Assembly (NCBI RefSeq): GCF_040839445.1
Contig: NZ_JBDPGJ010000002.1
Span: forward strand, 124,001-188,000
Length of the DNA: 64,000 nt
DNA from: Aquibium pacificus
Lineage (GTDB): Bacteria; Pseudomonadota; Alphaproteobacteria; Rhizobiales; Rhizobiaceae
Direction of reading: 5' to 3'
Shown: piece by piece, positions 33,612 to 42,466 of the stretch
Position numbering within the stretch: position 1 is the stretch's first letter
Layout: each line of letters opens with the position of its first letter
The notes under the pieces: model-generated
What the model was told of the DNA's origin: nothing
What the model saw: only the letters and a program-made list of their open reading frames with translations
The model's database searches: none
Position numbers and translations under genes: made by a program

Positions 33612-36076
33612 TGAAAGCCGGCCTGCCGCAACTGCCCGTCACCGAGGCGCTTCCTGAACTTCTTTCGGCGCTCGCGAACGGCAATTCCGCCGTCCTGGTT
33701 GCCCCGCCGGGAGCGGGAAAGACCACGCTTGTTCCTCTCGCCTTGCTGGACGAGGCCTGGCGCGGTGACCGCACGATCCTGCTCCTGGAGCCCCGCCGCC
33801 TCGCCGCCCGAGCCGCGGCCCGGCGCATGGCGGAACTCCTCGGCGAGGAGCTAGGCCGCACCGTCGGCTACGCGATGCGAATGGAAAACCGCACCTCCAG
33901 AGACACCAGGATCCTGGTCGTCACCGAAGGCATCCTGTCGCGCATGATCCTCGACGATCCGGAACTGCCGGGAATCACAGCCGTATTGTTCGACGAGTTC
34001 CACGAGCGTTCGCTGGACGGCGACTTCGGCCTCGCGCTGGCCCTCGACGTCCAGGGCGCGCTCAGGCCGGACCTGCGGCTCCTGGTCATGTCGGCCACGC
34101 TCGACGGCGCGCGTGTCGCCCGCCTGCTCGGCAATGCGCCGGTGATCGAGAGTGCGGGCCGCAGCTTTCCAGTCGACATCCGCTACCAGGAACGCCTGCC
34201 CGAAACACCGGTCGAGGACGCGGTCGCGCAGGCAATCCGTGGCGCGCTCGCCGGCGAGCAGGGCAGCGTGCTGGCCTTCCTGCCCGGCCAGCGCGAGATC
34301 GAGCGCACGGCGGAGCGTCTGGCCGGCAGGGTCTCCGCCGATACCGACGTCATCGCGCTCTTCGGCAACATGGAAAGCCGGGCGCAGGATGCGGCGATCC
34401 GGCCCGCGCCGGCCGGGCGGCGCAAGGTGGTGCTGGCGACGTCGATCGCCGAGACGTCGATCACCATCGACGGCGTTCGTGTCGTCGTCGACAGCGGACT
34501 GTCCCGCCTGCCGAGATACGAGCCGGCGACAGGATTGACGCGACTGGAGACGGTCCGGGTCTCCCGTGCCTCGGCAGACCAGCGCGCGGGCCGTGCCGGC
34601 CGCACCAGCCCCGGCATCGCGATCCGTCTGTGGCGCGCCGAGCGGACGGCGGCGCTGCCCGCCTTCACGCCGCCGGAAATCCTGGAGGCCGATCTTTCCG
34701 GCCTCGTGCTCGACGGCGCCGCCTTCGGCGTCTCCGATGTGCAGACGCTCTCGTTCCTCGACCCGCCGCCCAAGGCTGCGCTCGCCGAGGCGCGGACCCT
34801 GCTCCTCGATCTCGGCGCGATCGACAAGGACGGCCGCGTCACGGCGGATGGCGAGGCGATGCGCCGGCTGGCCCTGCCCGTCCGGCTGGCGCATATGGTC
34901 GCCAAGGCCGCGAGCAGGGGCGAAGCCGCCATGGCCGCCGAACTCGCCGTCCTGATGACGGAGCGCGGCCTGGGCGGCAACAGTGTCGATCTGGAAACGA
35001 GGCTTTCGCGGTTCCGCAGCGAACGCGGCCCGCGCGCCGACGGCGCACGATCCCTCGCCCGGCGCCTGGCCGGCACCGCGTTCACCGCCCAGTCCGACGC
35101 GTCGTCAGGCGCAAGCATCGGCGCCCTCCTTCTCGACGCCTGGCCCGACCGCGTCGCCAGGGCGCGCGGCGCGCGCGGCCGCTTCGTGCTCGCCAATGGC
35201 AGGGGCGCCGTCATCGACGAGACGGACCCACTCGCCGGGCAGGAGTTCCTGGTCGTGGCGGACTTGCAGGGAAAGGCGCAGAACGCCCGCATCGTCTCGG
35301 CCGCCGTCGTGAGTGAAGCCGACATCCGGCAGAAACTCTCGCACCGGATCGAGCGACAGATCCGGTCGGGTTTCGATCCGGAGAAGAAGGCGGTGCGGGT
35401 CCGGGAGACGGCGCGGCTCGGCGCGATCGTCCTGTCGGAACGCCTCCTGCCCGCTCCGCGCGGAGAAGAGGCCGACCGGGCGGTGCTCGACGCAATCCGC
35501 GAGAACGGGCTGGCCATTCTTCCCTGGGGAAGGCCGTCGACGGCGTTGCGGCACCGGCTCGGATGGCTCTTCGAGGGCCTGGGCCCGCCGTGGCCGGACA
35601 TGGCCGACGATGCACTGCTCTCGGTGCTGGATACCTGGCTCCTCCCCTTCCTGCGCGGCGAGGCGAAGCTTGCCGCCCTGCCTGAGCAGGCGCTCTGCGA
35701 CGGGCTGCGGTCGCTGGTTCCCTACGATCTCCAGCGGCGGATCGATGAGCTCGCGCCGACGCATTTCGACGCGCCGAGCGGCAGCCGCGTTCCCATCGGC
35801 TACGAAGGCGAGCACCCGGTGCTGTCGATCCGCGTCCAGGAACTGTTCGGGCTGGACCGGCATCCGTCGATCGCCAGCGGCACCGTACCGCTGACGGTGG
35901 AACTCCTGTCGCCGGCGCATCGCCCGATCCAGACGACGCGCGACCTGCCGGGTTTCTGGCGCGGCTCGTGGGCCGACGTCCGGTCCGACATGCGCGGCCG
36001 CTATCCCCGGCACGTGTGGCCCGAGAACCCGCTGGAAGCGCAGGCCACCTCGCGCGCCAAGCCCCGCGGCACCTGA
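33611..36076 (+). CDS. hrpB: ATP-dependent helicase HrpB
   Basis: An 821-residue DEAH/RHA-type helicase. Motif I is APPGAGKTT, motif II DEFHERSLDGDF (DEFH instead of DEIH), motif III SATLDGARV, then ATSIAETSITIDGVRVVVD, and motif VI QRAGRAGRTSPGIAIRLW. The long C-terminal region ends in the HrpB domain (ARPGFWRGSW-like LPGFWRGSWADVRSDMRGRYPRHVWPENP). Its cellular role is not settled; it is an RNA helicase-like protein. The start overlaps ynjD by one base, although the functions look unrelated. Confidence 0.93.
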   Translation: MKAGLPQLPVTEALPELLSALANGNSAVLVAPPGAGKTTLVPLALLDEAWRGDRTILLLEPRRLAARAAARRMAELLGEELGRTVGYAMRMENRTSRDTRILVVTEGILSRMILDDPELPGITAVLFDEFHERSLDGDFGLALALDVQGALRPDLRLLVMSATLDGARVARLLGNAPVIESAGRSFPVDIRYQERLPETPVEDAVAQAIRGALAGEQGSVLAFLPGQREIERTAERLAGRVSADTDVIALFGNMESRAQDAAIRPAPAGRRKVVLATSIAETSITIDGVRVVVDSGLSRLPRYEPATGLTRLETVRVSRASADQRAGRAGRTSPGIAIRLWRAERTAALPAFTPPEILEADLSGLVLDGAAFGVSDVQTLSFLDPPPKAALAEARTLLLDLGAIDKDGRVTADGEAMRRLALPVRLAHMVAKAASRGEAAMAAELAVLMTERGLGGNSVDLETRLSRFRSERGPRADGARSLARRLAGTAFTAQSDASSGASIGALLLDAWPDRVARARGARGRFVLANGRGAVIDETDPLAGQEFLVVADLQGKAQNARIVSAAVVSEADIRQKLSHRIERQIRSGFDPEKKAVRVRETARLGAIVLSERLLPAPRGEEADRAVLDAIRENGLAILPWGRPSTALRHRLGWLFEGLGPPWPDMADDALLSVLDTWLLPFLRGEAKLAALPEQALCDGLRSLVPYDLQRRIDELAPTHFDAPSGSRVPIGYEGEHPVLSIRVQELFGLDRHPSIASGTVPLTVELLSPAHRPIQTTRDLPGFWRGSWADVRSDMRGRYPRHVWPENPLEAQATSRAKPRGT

Positions 36077-36165
36077 CGACGGAATTTGCACGGATGACAT
36101 TCCAATGGCGGCGCTCCCCGGCGAGATCGTTTCAATCCGGACCGGAATGGCATTATAGCTTTCCG

Positions 36166-37488
36166 ATGCCGAAAGACCCCCGGACCCTGAACTACCAGCA
36201 GAGCAGACGTCTTCGCCTCAACACGCTGATCAGGCTCCGCTGGCTGGCAATCATCGGCCAGAGCGCGGCCATCCTCGTGGTGGCCTACTGGTTCGAGTTC
36301 TCGACGCCCGTCGGCGCCTGCTTCGCGCTCATCGCCGCTTCGGCGTGGATCAATCTCTATCTGGCCTTCCGCTATCCGGCGACGCATCGCCTCCAGCCGG
36401 TGGCCGCGCTGGCGATCCTTGTCGTCGATGCGCTGCAGTTGGCCGGGCTGCTCTACCTGACGGGCGGACTGGCCAATCCGTTCGCAATCCTCATGATCGT
36501 CCCGGTCGTCATTTCGGCGACTTCACTGCCGCTGATGTACACGGCTTTGCTGGGACTTCTCGTCGGCGCGGCTGCGTCGCTGCTGGTCGGATATCATCTT
36601 CCGCTGCCATGGTACGAGTTGACCGGGCTCGCAGTTCCCTTCCTCTATGTGATCGGAGTGTGGATGGCGATCCTGTCGACCATCGCCTTCACAGCGATCT
36701 ATGCCTGGCGCGTGGCCGAGGAGGCGCGCCAGCTCGCGGCGGCGCTGTCGGCGACCGAACTCGTCCTGCAACGCGAGCAGCATCTCTCCGCGCTCGACGG
36801 CCTCGCCGCGGCAGCCGCCCACGAACTCGGGACGCCGCTGGCCACCATAGCCCTCGTGGTGAAGGAGATGCAGCGCACCCTGGAGCATGATCCGAAGCTG
36901 CACGAGGACCTGGCGCTGCTCCGCTCCCAGAGCGAGCGCTGCAAGGAGATCCTGAAGCGGCTGACCAGCCTGTCATCGCAGAGCGAGGAACACCTGGCAC
37001 GGCTGCCGCTCACGTCGCTGATCGAGGACGTGATCTCGCCCCACCGCGATTTCGGGATCGAGATCCGGCTGGAGCCGGGCAAGACGATCGGGCCGGAACC
37101 CGTCGGAAGGCGCAATCCGGGCGTCATCTACGGGCTCGGCAATCTCGTCGAGAACGCCGTCGACTTCGCGCGCGAGAGCGTTGCCGTCCGCTGGGACTGG
37201 GATCAGGACCGCGTCAGGATCCGCGTCAGCGACGACGGGCCGGGATTCCCGCCGGAGATCATGGATCGCATCGGCGAGCCCTACATGACGACCCGATCCG
37301 GCGCGCAGCTCGAAGGCGGCGGCGGCTTGGGGCTCGGCGTCTTCATCGCCAAGACGCTGCTCGAACGATCCGGCGCAGCAGTCGCCTTCCGCAACGGCTC
37401 GGAGCCCGGACAGGGCGCCGAAGTGGAGATCACCTGGGCACGCGAGGTCTTTCTCAGCCAGGGAGGACTGGCGGAAGCAGCCGGATGA
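36166..37488 (+). CDS. actS: Redox-sensing histidine kinase ActS/RegB
   Basis: A 440-residue sensor with six N-terminal helices (about residues 25-180), then an HPt-type dimerisation helix with His219 in AAAAAHELGTPL, and an ATPase domain (LGNLVENAVDFA N box, DDGPGFP, GGGGLGLGVFIAKTLLERSG). RegB features are the quinone-sensing heptapeptide GGLANPF (100-106) and the redox-active Cys259 in SERCKEILKRL. It phosphorylates ActR when the quinone pool is reduced or oxygen is low. The ATG at 36166 leaves a 20-residue head, as in relatives; an ATG at 36094 would add 24 residues. Confidence 0.94.
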   Translation: MPKDPRTLNYQQSRRLRLNTLIRLRWLAIIGQSAAILVVAYWFEFSTPVGACFALIAASAWINLYLAFRYPATHRLQPVAALAILVVDALQLAGLLYLTGGLANPFAILMIVPVVISATSLPLMYTALLGLLVGAAASLLVGYHLPLPWYELTGLAVPFLYVIGVWMAILSTIAFTAIYAWRVAEEARQLAAALSATELVLQREQHLSALDGLAAAAAHELGTPLATIALVVKEMQRTLEHDPKLHEDLALLRSQSERCKEILKRLTSLSSQSEEHLARLPLTSLIEDVISPHRDFGIEIRLEPGKTIGPEPVGRRNPGVIYGLGNLVENAVDFARESVAVRWDWDQDRVRIRVSDDGPGFPPEIMDRIGEPYMTTRSGAQLEGGGGLGLGVFIAKTLLERSGAAVAFRNGSEPGQGAEVEITWAREVFLSQGGLAEAAG

Positions 37489-37556
37489 CGACTGCCCGAA
37501 TGGACATAGGGCAATTTTTGAATACATAAGGGGCAAAGCTTCCGGATGACAAAATC

Positions 37557-38111
37557 ATGACCGCAGAAACAGACGAGGCACTCGGCGAGGATCGTTCGCT
37601 CCTGATCGTCGACGACGACAAGCCGTTCCTGACCCGCCTTGCCCGTGCGATGGAGAGCCGGGGATTCGTGGTGGAGACGGCCGAGAGCGTCGAGGAGGCC
37701 CAGGCGAAAGTGAAAGCCGCCGCGCCGGCCTACGCGGTCGTCGACATGCGGCTGGGCGACGGCAACGGGCTCGACGTCGTCTCGGCGATCCGCGAGAAGC
37801 GGGCGGATTCCCGCACGGTCATCCTCACCGGCTACGGCAACATCGCAACGGCGGTGACCGCCGTGAAGCTCGGCGCGATCGACTATCTCGCCAAGCCCGC
37901 GGATGCCGACGAGGTCTATGCGGCGCTGACCCGGACGAAGGGCGAGAAGATCGAGCCGCCGGAAAACCCGATGTCGGCCGACCGCGTGCGCTGGGAACAC
38001 ATCCAGCGCGTCTACGAAATGTGCGACCGCAACGTCTCCGAGACGGCGCGGCGGCTCAACATGCACCGCCGCACGCTGCAGCGCATCCTGGCGAAGCGGG
38101 CGCCCCGCTGA
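37557..38111 (+). CDS. actR: Global redox response regulator ActR/RegA
   Basis: A 184-residue regulator: receiver domain with Asp19/Asp20, phosphorylated Asp63 in VVDMRLGDGNGL and Lys113 in LAKPAD, an all-proline hinge KIEPPENPMS (130-140), and the Fis-type HTH CDRNVSETARRLNMHRRTLQRILAKR near the C-terminus, nearly invariant in RegA/ActR/PrrA. It controls respiration, nitrogen and carbon fixation genes. The gap from actS holds a short TGCCC/GGGCA repeat followed by ATTTTTG, so the two may be partly uncoupled. Confidence 0.96.
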   Translation: MTAETDEALGEDRSLLIVDDDKPFLTRLARAMESRGFVVETAESVEEAQAKVKAAAPAYAVVDMRLGDGNGLDVVSAIREKRADSRTVILTGYGNIATAVTAVKLGAIDYLAKPADADEVYAALTRTKGEKIEPPENPMSADRVRWEHIQRVYEMCDRNVSETARRLNMHRRTLQRILAKRAPR

Positions 38112-38132
38112 GGCCGGAACGGACGGTACTTC

Positions 38133-39653
38133 CTACCGCGCCTTTTCGTAGATCCCGGCATACTGCTCGCGCAGCACGTTCTTCTGCACCTTGCCCATGG
38201 TGTTGCGCGGCAGATCCGCGACGAAGATCACCCGCTTCGGCTGCTTGTATCGCGCGAGCCTGTCCTGCAGGCTCGCGATGACGGAGGCCTCGTCCAACAC
38301 GGCGCCGGCTTCCCTGACCACCACAGCCGTCACGCCTTCGCCGAAGTCGGGATGCGGAACGCCGATCACCGCGCTCTCGACCACGCCGGGAAGCTGGTCG
38401 ATCTCGGTCTCCACTTCCTTCGGATAGACGTTGTAGCCACCCGAGATGACGAGGTCCTTGCCGCGCCCGACGATCTGGACGTAACCGCGCTCGTCGATGG
38501 TGCCGAGATCGCCGGTGATGAAGAAGCCGTCGTCGCGGAACTCCGAAGCGGTTTTCTCCGGCATGCGCCAATAGCCCTTGAAGACGTTGGGACCCTTCAC
38601 CTCGATCATGCCTGTCTCGCCCTGCGGTACCGCCGCGCCGCTCCCCGGATCGACGATCCGCAGATCGACGCCGGGCAGCGGAAAGCCTACCGTCCCGGCG
38701 ATCCGGTCCCCGTCATAGGGATTTGACGTGTTCATGTTGGTCTCGGTCATGCCGTAGCGTTCGAGGATCGCGTGACCGGTCCGGTCCTCGAACTGGCGGT
38801 GCGTTTCGGCCAGCAGCGGCGCGGAACCCGACGTGAAGAGCCGCATGCCCGCCGCCGTTTCGCGGTTCAGGCCCGGATGCTGCAGGAGCCGCGTGTAGAA
38901 GGTCGGTACGCCCATCATCGTCGTGGCAGCCGGCATGAGGCGCAGCACCTCGTCGGGATCGAATTTTTGCAGGAACACCATCGAACCCCCGGAAAGCAGC
39001 ACCACGTTCGACGCGACGAACAGGCCGTGCGTGTGGAAGATCGGCAGCGCATGGATGAGATGGTCATCCGACGTGAAGCGCCAGTAGTCGACGAGGGTGA
39101 CAGCATTCGACAGGAGATTGTCGTGCGTCAGCATCGCGCCCTTCGAACGGCCGGTCGTGCCGGAGGTGTAGAGGATGGCCGCCAGATCGTCGGCGCCTCG
39201 CGCGACATCGCGGAAATCGCTTGCCGACCCGTCCAGCCCGTCCAGCAGCGAACCGCCGCCATGGACGTCGAGCGTGTCGAGACGGGCGCCATGTCGATCG
39301 GCCACCGCATTCGCACCGGCCGCCTTCTCCGGCGCGACCACGAGCAGGCGCGGTTCGGCGTCTCCGACGAAGTAATCGAGTTCGGAAAGCGTGTAGGCGG
39401 GGTTGAGCGGCAGGTATACGGCGCCGGCCCGGAGGCAAGCCAGGTAGAGCATCAGAGCCTCGACGCTCTTCTCGGTCTGCGCGGCGACCCGATCACCCGG
39501 CCGCACCCCACGCTCGATCAGCCGGCCGGCAAGCCGGCCCGCATCCGCCAGCATGTCGCCATAGGTCCAGCGGCGGCCGTCGGTCGTCTCCACGAAGAGC
39601 GCCCGTGGCTCCGTGGCGGCCTTTCGGATCGCGTCGAACATGTGGTTCGTCAT
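38133..39653 (-). CDS. matB: Malonyl-CoA synthetase (MatB-like AMP-binding enzyme)
   Basis: A 506-residue adenylate-forming ligase. Core motifs: ILYTSGTTGRSKGAMLTHDNL (P-loop), ERYGMTETNM, GFFITGDLGTIDERGYV, GRGKDLVISGGYNVYP and the catalytic Lys in PRNTMGKVQKNVL. YGMTETNMNTSNPYDGDRIAGTVGFPLPGV is characteristic of malonyl-CoA synthetases, which make malonyl-CoA from malonate, CoA and ATP. No matA decarboxylase or matC transporter is adjacent, so other short acids are possible. It is convergent with actR. Confidence 0.9.
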   Translation of the reverse strand: MTNHMFDAIRKAATEPRALFVETTDGRRWTYGDMLADAGRLAGRLIERGVRPGDRVAAQTEKSVEALMLYLACLRAGAVYLPLNPAYTLSELDYFVGDAEPRLLVVAPEKAAGANAVADRHGARLDTLDVHGGGSLLDGLDGSASDFRDVARGADDLAAILYTSGTTGRSKGAMLTHDNLLSNAVTLVDYWRFTSDDHLIHALPIFHTHGLFVASNVVLLSGGSMVFLQKFDPDEVLRLMPAATTMMGVPTFYTRLLQHPGLNRETAAGMRLFTSGSAPLLAETHRQFEDRTGHAILERYGMTETNMNTSNPYDGDRIAGTVGFPLPGVDLRIVDPGSGAAVPQGETGMIEVKGPNVFKGYWRMPEKTASEFRDDGFFITGDLGTIDERGYVQIVGRGKDLVISGGYNVYPKEVETEIDQLPGVVESAVIGVPHPDFGEGVTAVVVREAGAVLDEASVIASLQDRLARYKQPKRVIFVADLPRNTMGKVQKNVLREQYAGIYEKAR

Positions 39654-39800
39654 TCGGATCTCCCCCGCGACCGGCAGTTCCCGGCCTCACATCACATCGG
39701 CCGCAAGACCTACAGCAGGAACGCCTTCCTTGAAAAGGCAACGGCGAACCGCTGCCGGGCCAGGGAGACATCCGCGCGCCATCCGGCCGCTGAACCCAAT

Positions 39801-39829
39801 CTGAACGGCGGGTTCAGGTTTGGTTCCGG
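39801..39829 (+). promoter_or_regulatory. Repeat motif upstream of the first curlin gene
   Basis: A run starting CTGAA, then GGTTC at 39811-39815, GGTTTGGTTC at 39817-39826. Almost the same sequence stands at the same distance before the second curlin gene (40923-40951). It begins 98 bases before the ATG. I read it as a shared regulator site for the curlin genes; the regulator is unknown. Confidence 0.5.
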
Positions 39830-39898
39830 ACCGCTCCTCTAGAACTCGGACCGTCAGCAAGCGGTAACGGCCGCACCAACGAGAAAGAGGAAATCGAG

Positions 39899-40333
39899 AT
39901 GACCCGCAAGTTCTTCATCACCACCGCAGTCGCCGCCGTCATGGGCATCGTTTCGGCTCCCGCCATGGCGAACCAGGTCAAGATCCAGCAGTTCGGCTGG
40001 GGCCATGCCGCCGGTGGAGCGCAGACCGGCAAGCACAACCAGATCGGCGTCTACCAGAAGGGCGGCCGCAACACCGGCATCGCCAACCAGACCGGCCGGC
40101 GCAACCTCTCCGCCATCGGCCAGGAAGGATACAACAACTACGCCGACACCTGGCAGCGCGGCAGGGCCAACGCGGCCGGCATCGGCCAGTTCGGCAACAA
40201 CCACAATGCGATCATCACCCAGGACGGCAACGGCAACATCGCCGCCGGCGTGCAGGTCGGAAACGGCTGCGACGCCAACGTCTCGCAGGGCGGCAACGGC
40301 AACGTCGCGGCATTCGTCCAGACCTGCCCGTGA
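39899..40333 (+). CDS. Curlin (CsgA/CsgB-like) amyloid subunit 1
   Basis: A 144-residue secreted protein with a signal peptide ending after AMA (residue 24). The mature part is built of about ten units with an exact 11-residue period, each starting Q-x-G and mostly with Asn at position 6 (QKGGRNTGIAN, QTGRRNLSAIG, QEGYNNYADTW, QDGNGNIAAGV). Two such units equal one classical curlin repeat and fold as one beta-helix turn. Two cysteines, Cys124 and Cys143, are unusual for curlins. Genes for secretion (csgG, csgE, csgF) are not in the window. It precedes csgH. Confidence 0.92.
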   Translation: MTRKFFITTAVAAVMGIVSAPAMANQVKIQQFGWGHAAGGAQTGKHNQIGVYQKGGRNTGIANQTGRRNLSAIGQEGYNNYADTWQRGRANAAGIGQFGNNHNAIITQDGNGNIAAGVQVGNGCDANVSQGGNGNVAAFVQTCP

Positions 40334-40413
40334 CGGCTTCGAACGAAGCTTCGCTGGCCGGGGGAAGCGAACGGCTTCCCCCGGCATCACCGATGACGAA
40401 AGGAGACAGGACA

Positions 40414-40815
40414 ATGTATTCGACAGGCAGACGCATGCTCATTCCCGCCGCTACGCTGCTGATCGCGGCCGGAGCCGCCGCGACGACCGTCGGCGCCGGG
40501 CAGGCCGGCTCGTCCGGCGGTTCGGTCCGCTGCGAGATACAGGCTACGACCTCCGGCGGCATGGTGACGCTGCAAGGCGTCGTGCGCGCGGACAAGGCCG
40601 TCAGCGGCTCCTACGCCTTCCGGGTGGAGAGCGCAGGCGGATCGGGCAGTTCCGATATTTCGCAGGGCGGTGACTTCTCCGCGAAGGCCGGCAGCCCCAC
40701 GACCCTCGGCCAGGTAATGCTCGGCAGCCATGGCTCGGTCTACGACGCCAGGCTGGAAGTCACCGCCGGCGGCAAGACCTATCGCTGCGACGAGCGCGTC
40801 GGCGGCGCCACCTGA
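40414..40815 (+). CDS. csgH: CsgH-like curli assembly chaperone
   Basis: A 133-residue exported protein with a signal segment ending near GAG or AGA (about residue 30), then a single small beta-sandwich domain: VRCEIQATTSGGMVTLQGVV, SGSYAFRVESAGGSGSSDISQGGDF and YDARLEVTAGGKTYRCDERVGG. The two Cys bracket the domain. This is the CsgH pattern of alphaproteobacteria, a periplasmic protein that holds curlin subunits soluble. The ATG at 40414 follows AAAGGAGACAGGACA. It sits between two curlin genes, as its role would predict, and a strong terminator follows it. Confidence 0.85.
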   Translation: MYSTGRRMLIPAATLLIAAGAAATTVGAGQAGSSGGSVRCEIQATTSGGMVTLQGVVRADKAVSGSYAFRVESAGGSGSSDISQGGDFSAKAGSPTTLGQVMLGSHGSVYDARLEVTAGGKTYRCDERVGGAT

Positions 40816-40837
40816 GCGACCATGTCGGCTCCTTCGC

Positions 40838-40872
40838 GAGGGCTCCGGGACCACCCGGGGCCCTCTTTCTTG
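40838..40872 (+). terminator. Intrinsic terminator after csgH
   Basis: Positions 40838-40849 pair with 40854-40865 (12 pairs, one G-U) around a four-base loop, followed by TTTCTTG. It ends the first curlin-csgH transcript, so the second curlin gene needs its own promoter. Confidence 0.8.
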
Positions 40873-40922
40873 CGTCCGCGGCCTACTCGATCCGAATCGG
40901 GGTCCGGCGTCATGAACGCCTC

Positions 40923-40951
40923 CTGAATGCGCGGTTCCGGTTCGGTTCAGT
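40923..40951 (+). promoter_or_regulatory. Repeat motif upstream of the second curlin gene
   Basis: CTGAA, then GGTTC at 40933-40937, GGTTCGGTTC at 40939-40948. It matches the motif at 39801-39829 at most positions and has the same internal spacing. It begins 110 bases before the ATG, after the csgH terminator, fitting a common regulator for two separate transcripts. Confidence 0.5.
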
Positions 40952-41032
40952 GAAAGCGGGGCAAACTCCCTTCATCGACTGGACGAGAACCGGCACCAGC
41001 AAAAAGCGACTGTAGCGAAAAGGAGAGAAACC

Positions 41033-41443
41033 ATGACCAAGCTCATCAGGACCGCCACGGCAAGCCTCGTGGCCCTCACCATCGGCACGGCCGGCCTGAC
41101 CGTCCCGGCTTCCGCGGGCGGCTCGGTGTCGTTCAGCATCGCCCCCGGCAATACCCAGGATGCGCAGGCGCTGCGTGCGGGATTGCAGATGTACTCGCTC
41201 TACAACGGCATCAAGAACGGCGGCATCAAGCAGCGTGGCTCCGGAAACATTGCGGGCCTGCTTCAGAACGGCGGCGGCAACCTCGGTATCATCCATCAGG
41301 AGGGCAGCGGCCACAACGGAACCGTTCAGCAGAACGGCAGCGGCAATTCCTACGGCCTGTTCCAGTTCGGCAGGAACACCAACGGCCATGCCGTCCAGAA
41401 CGGCAACGGGCGCACCGGCGCGACCATCCAGTTCGGCTGGTAG
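41033..41443 (+). CDS. Curlin (CsgA/CsgB-like) amyloid subunit 2
   Basis: A 136-residue secreted protein; signal peptide to about residue 28 (ASA). After a non-repetitive head (SFSIAPGNTQDAQALRAGLQMYSLYNGI) come six exact 11-residue units, QRGSGNIAGLL, QNGGGNLGIIH, QEGSGHNGTVQ, QNGSGNSYGLF, QFGRNTNGHAV, QNGNGRTGATI, and a terminal QFGW. The repeat number is lower than in the first curlin. The distinct head may anchor it or start polymer growth, as a minor subunit would, but that is a guess. AAAGGAG precedes the ATG. Confidence 0.9.
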   Translation: MTKLIRTATASLVALTIGTAGLTVPASAGGSVSFSIAPGNTQDAQALRAGLQMYSLYNGIKNGGIKQRGSGNIAGLLQNGGGNLGIIHQEGSGHNGTVQQNGSGNSYGLFQFGRNTNGHAVQNGNGRTGATIQFGW

Positions 41444-41665
41444 ATCGTCTTCAAGCCGGCGCGAACATCACGCGCGGCGGCCGATCCGGGGCCTCGCCGC
41501 CCGGAGGCGGCGGAGGTTTCCCCAATGGACGTCAGCCGGAGCATTGCTGCAATATTTTCCTCCTGCGGAACAAACTGCGACGATTTCATCCTCCTCCGCG
41601 CCGAATTCCGGCTCAGCCGGCCTCGCGGACTTCGCCGAAAGCGCTATTATCCGGCGAATGCATCC

Positions 41666-41683
41666 GGGCCGCAGATGCGGCCC
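41666..41683 (+). repeat. Hairpin in the peroxiredoxin leader
   Basis: GGGCCGC (41666-41672) and GCGGCCC (41677-41683) pair around AGAT, ending eight bases before the AAGGAG ribosome site. A possible -10, TATTAT, is at 41645-41650, which would place the stem near the mRNA 5' end. It may stabilise the mRNA. Confidence 0.45.
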
Positions 41684-41704
41684 CACAGAGAAGGAGACGC
41701 ACCA

Positions 41705-42364
41705 ATGGGCCTGCGCATCAACGACACCGCGCCGGACTTCACGGCCGAGACCACCCAGGGAACCATCGACTTCCACGACTGGATTGGCGACGGCTGGGCC
41801 GTCATGTTCTCGCATCCGAAAGATTTCACGCCGGTGTGCACGACGGAACTCGGAGCCATGGCCGGCTATGCGAAAGAATTCGAGAAGCGCGGCGTGAAGA
41901 TCATCGGCATTTCCGTCGACCCGGTCGAGAGCCACCAGAAGTGGAAGGACGACATCAAGGTGGCAACGGGCCACGCCGTCGACTATCCGCTGATTGCCGA
42001 CAAGGACCTCAAGGTCGCCAAGCTCTACGACATGCTTCCGGCCAGCGCGGGCGACTCCTCCGAGGGCCGCACGCCGGCCGACAATCAGACGGTGCGCTCC
42101 GTCTTCGTCGTCGGGCCGGACAAGAAGATCAAGCTCACGCTGAGCTATCCGATGACCACGGGCCGCAACTTCGCCGAAATCCTGCGGGCGATCGATTCGA
42201 TCCAGCTGACGGCCAGGCACCAGGTCGCCACGCCGGCCGACTGGAAACAGGGCGAGGACGTCATCATCACCGCCGCGGTCTCGAACGAGGACGCGAAGAA
42301 GCGCTTCGGTTCCTTCGATACCATTCTTCCCTACCTCAGGAAGACGAAGCAGCCGTCGGCCTGA
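41705..42364 (+). CDS. 1-Cys peroxiredoxin (Prx6/AhpC-TSA type)
   Basis: A 219-residue peroxidase that reduces peroxides. The active-site motif is HPKDFTPVCTTELG with the peroxidatic Cys; the preceding Pro, Thr and later Arg (SVFVVGPDKKIKLTLSYPMTTGRN) complete the site. The size and the C-terminal domain TPADWKQGEDVIITAAVSNEDAKKRF place it in the Prx6 group, which lacks a resolving Cys in the same chain. AAGGAG precedes the ATG at 41705; an upstream ATG at 41525 would add a tail unlike the family. It is convergent with nfuA. Confidence 0.94.
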   Translation: MGLRINDTAPDFTAETTQGTIDFHDWIGDGWAVMFSHPKDFTPVCTTELGAMAGYAKEFEKRGVKIIGISVDPVESHQKWKDDIKVATGHAVDYPLIADKDLKVAKLYDMLPASAGDSSEGRTPADNQTVRSVFVVGPDKKIKLTLSYPMTTGRNFAEILRAIDSIQLTARHQVATPADWKQGEDVIITAAVSNEDAKKRFGSFDTILPYLRKTKQPSA

Positions 42365-42401
42365 CGGCCTGCGCCGCACTCTCGATCGGAAACTGCGGGG
42401 T

Positions 42402-42432
42402 GAAACGGAAGGCGGGCCCGAAGGGGCCCGCC
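42402..42432 (-). terminator. Terminator of nfuA
   Basis: GGCGGGCCC (42411-42419) and GGGCCCGCC (42424-42432) form a perfect 9-bp stem with a GAAG loop. Read on the minus strand it is followed by TTCCGTTTC, a fair U-tract for nfuA. For the convergent peroxiredoxin the downstream bases are not T-rich. Confidence 0.7.
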
Positions 42433-42466
42433 AATCCGTCAGCTCACATGATACCGGGATATCTGG

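Noticed and set aside
40005..41443. Repetitive DNA that first looks like a short tandem array
   Set aside because: The periodicity is 33 bases and in frame with the curlin proteins (11-residue units). There are no spacers of constant length, so it is not CRISPR.
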